From Colwellia sp. MB3u-45 (lineage in GTDB: Bacteria; Pseudomonadota; Gammaproteobacteria; Enterobacterales; Alteromonadaceae), in NCBI RefSeq assembly GCF_014077005.1, contig NZ_JACGVC010000044.1:310001-374000 (forward strand): 64,000 nucleotides of DNA. Reading direction: 5' to 3'. Positions within the stretch are counted from its first letter, which is position 1; each line of letters opens with the position of its first letter. The position numbers and the translations under genes are program-made. The notes beneath the pieces are model-generated. The model had not been told where the DNA came from. It saw only the letters and a list, made by a program, of their open reading frames with translations, and made no database searches. Shown one piece after another: positions 63,672-64,000 of this stretch.

Positions 63672-64000
63672 GCACAATAGGATGATTATTGTAAAATCAT
63701 CTGTTTGTCTAGGTTAAGATCTCAGTTAAGGTCTCGGTTAAATACATGCGTTGTGCCTGTTAAAAGGCAAGCATAAAACACTTTTTATGCTCAACGGATA
63801 TTTTTCAGGGCTTCATAAATGCTGCTGTTATCTTGCTATTTCGTGCAGTAGGTAACTCGTTATTATGTATTACTGATTGACTCAATATGCATGTACTTAT
63901 TTGAGTACAAGCCTTTGGTAAAAAGAAACAGGTTTTATTATCTATGGGTGAATTAATCAAGATATTACATCAAGATTAATACAGTTTAAGACGTTATACT
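63672..64000. other. Spacer after the FNR-type gene with inverted and tandem repeats
   Basis: An inverted repeat GATGATT/AATCATC at 63681-63701 may be a weak terminator. At 63712-63735 there are two 12-base units (GGTTAAGATCTC, AGTTAAGGTCTC) and a partial third, related in sequence to the repeat at 55545. No gene is seen before the right edge. Confidence 0.55.

Overview
The window looks like chromosome of a marine gammaproteobacterium of the Alteromonadales, most likely a Colwellia-type organism. Evidence: low GC throughout, enteric-like gene order (sap, psp, ycjXF, tyrR), large MYNNSKVAKAVR-type TonB-dependent receptors, a TtpC-type TonB system with a DUF3450 protein, and an FNR-controlled anaerobic block. 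This placement is inference from gene content; no database was searched.

Region 1 (1-16.1 kb) is core chromosome. On the minus strand, pspF is followed by sapABCD and a sapF cut by the left edge. Divergent from pspF run pspABC, ycjX and ycjF, then a tyrosine/phenylalanine block: phhA, phhB, tyrR and maiA. TyrR boxes are visible upstream of phhA and, as a perfect palindrome, upstream of tyrR. A DUF3014 protein, a decayed acyltransferase pseudogene and the 4.5S SRP RNA gene (ffs) with a good promoter close the block.

Region 2 (16.1-22 kb) holds a small membrane protein, an SLC13-type transporter with RCK domains, a ComFB protein, priC and a TSUP permease, with loose AT-rich spacers.

Region 3 (22-38.1 kb) is about outer-membrane uptake. 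Two near-identical TonB-dependent receptors form a direct duplication of about 3.5 kb, terminator included. A dead IS1595-type insertion sequence sits exactly at the junction. A small lipoprotein and a heavily decayed methyltransferase pseudogene follow. Then comes a six-gene Ton energising operon: DUF3450, TtpC-like ExbB, ExbB, ExbD, TonB and a TPR protein.

Region 4 (38.3-42.1 kb) is housekeeping: a tiny membrane ORF, a stand-alone receiver protein, apt, dnaX with a complete -1 programmed frameshift signal, and ybaB. recR, the usual next gene, is absent.

Region 5 (42.3-64 kb) reads as an anaerobic/energy island. An operon encodes an acetyl-CoA-synthetase-like ligase, 2-oxoacid dehydrogenase E1alpha, E1beta and E2, a stand-alone acyl carrier protein and PEP synthase. 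It meets a convergent operon for a Cys-type formate dehydrogenase with two sulfhydrogenase-like electron-transfer subunits. Next are a FocA-type channel, a TerB-like protein, a P-type cation ATPase, a zinc alcohol dehydrogenase, UspA, an SGNH hydrolase and an FNR-type regulator with its cysteine set. Three palindromes CTGAT-N4-ATCAG lie before the ligase operon, between formate dehydrogenase and focA, and between the ATPase and the alcohol dehydrogenase. This suggests one oxygen-controlled programme. Short tandem repeats of 9-12 bp cluster in this region's spacers.
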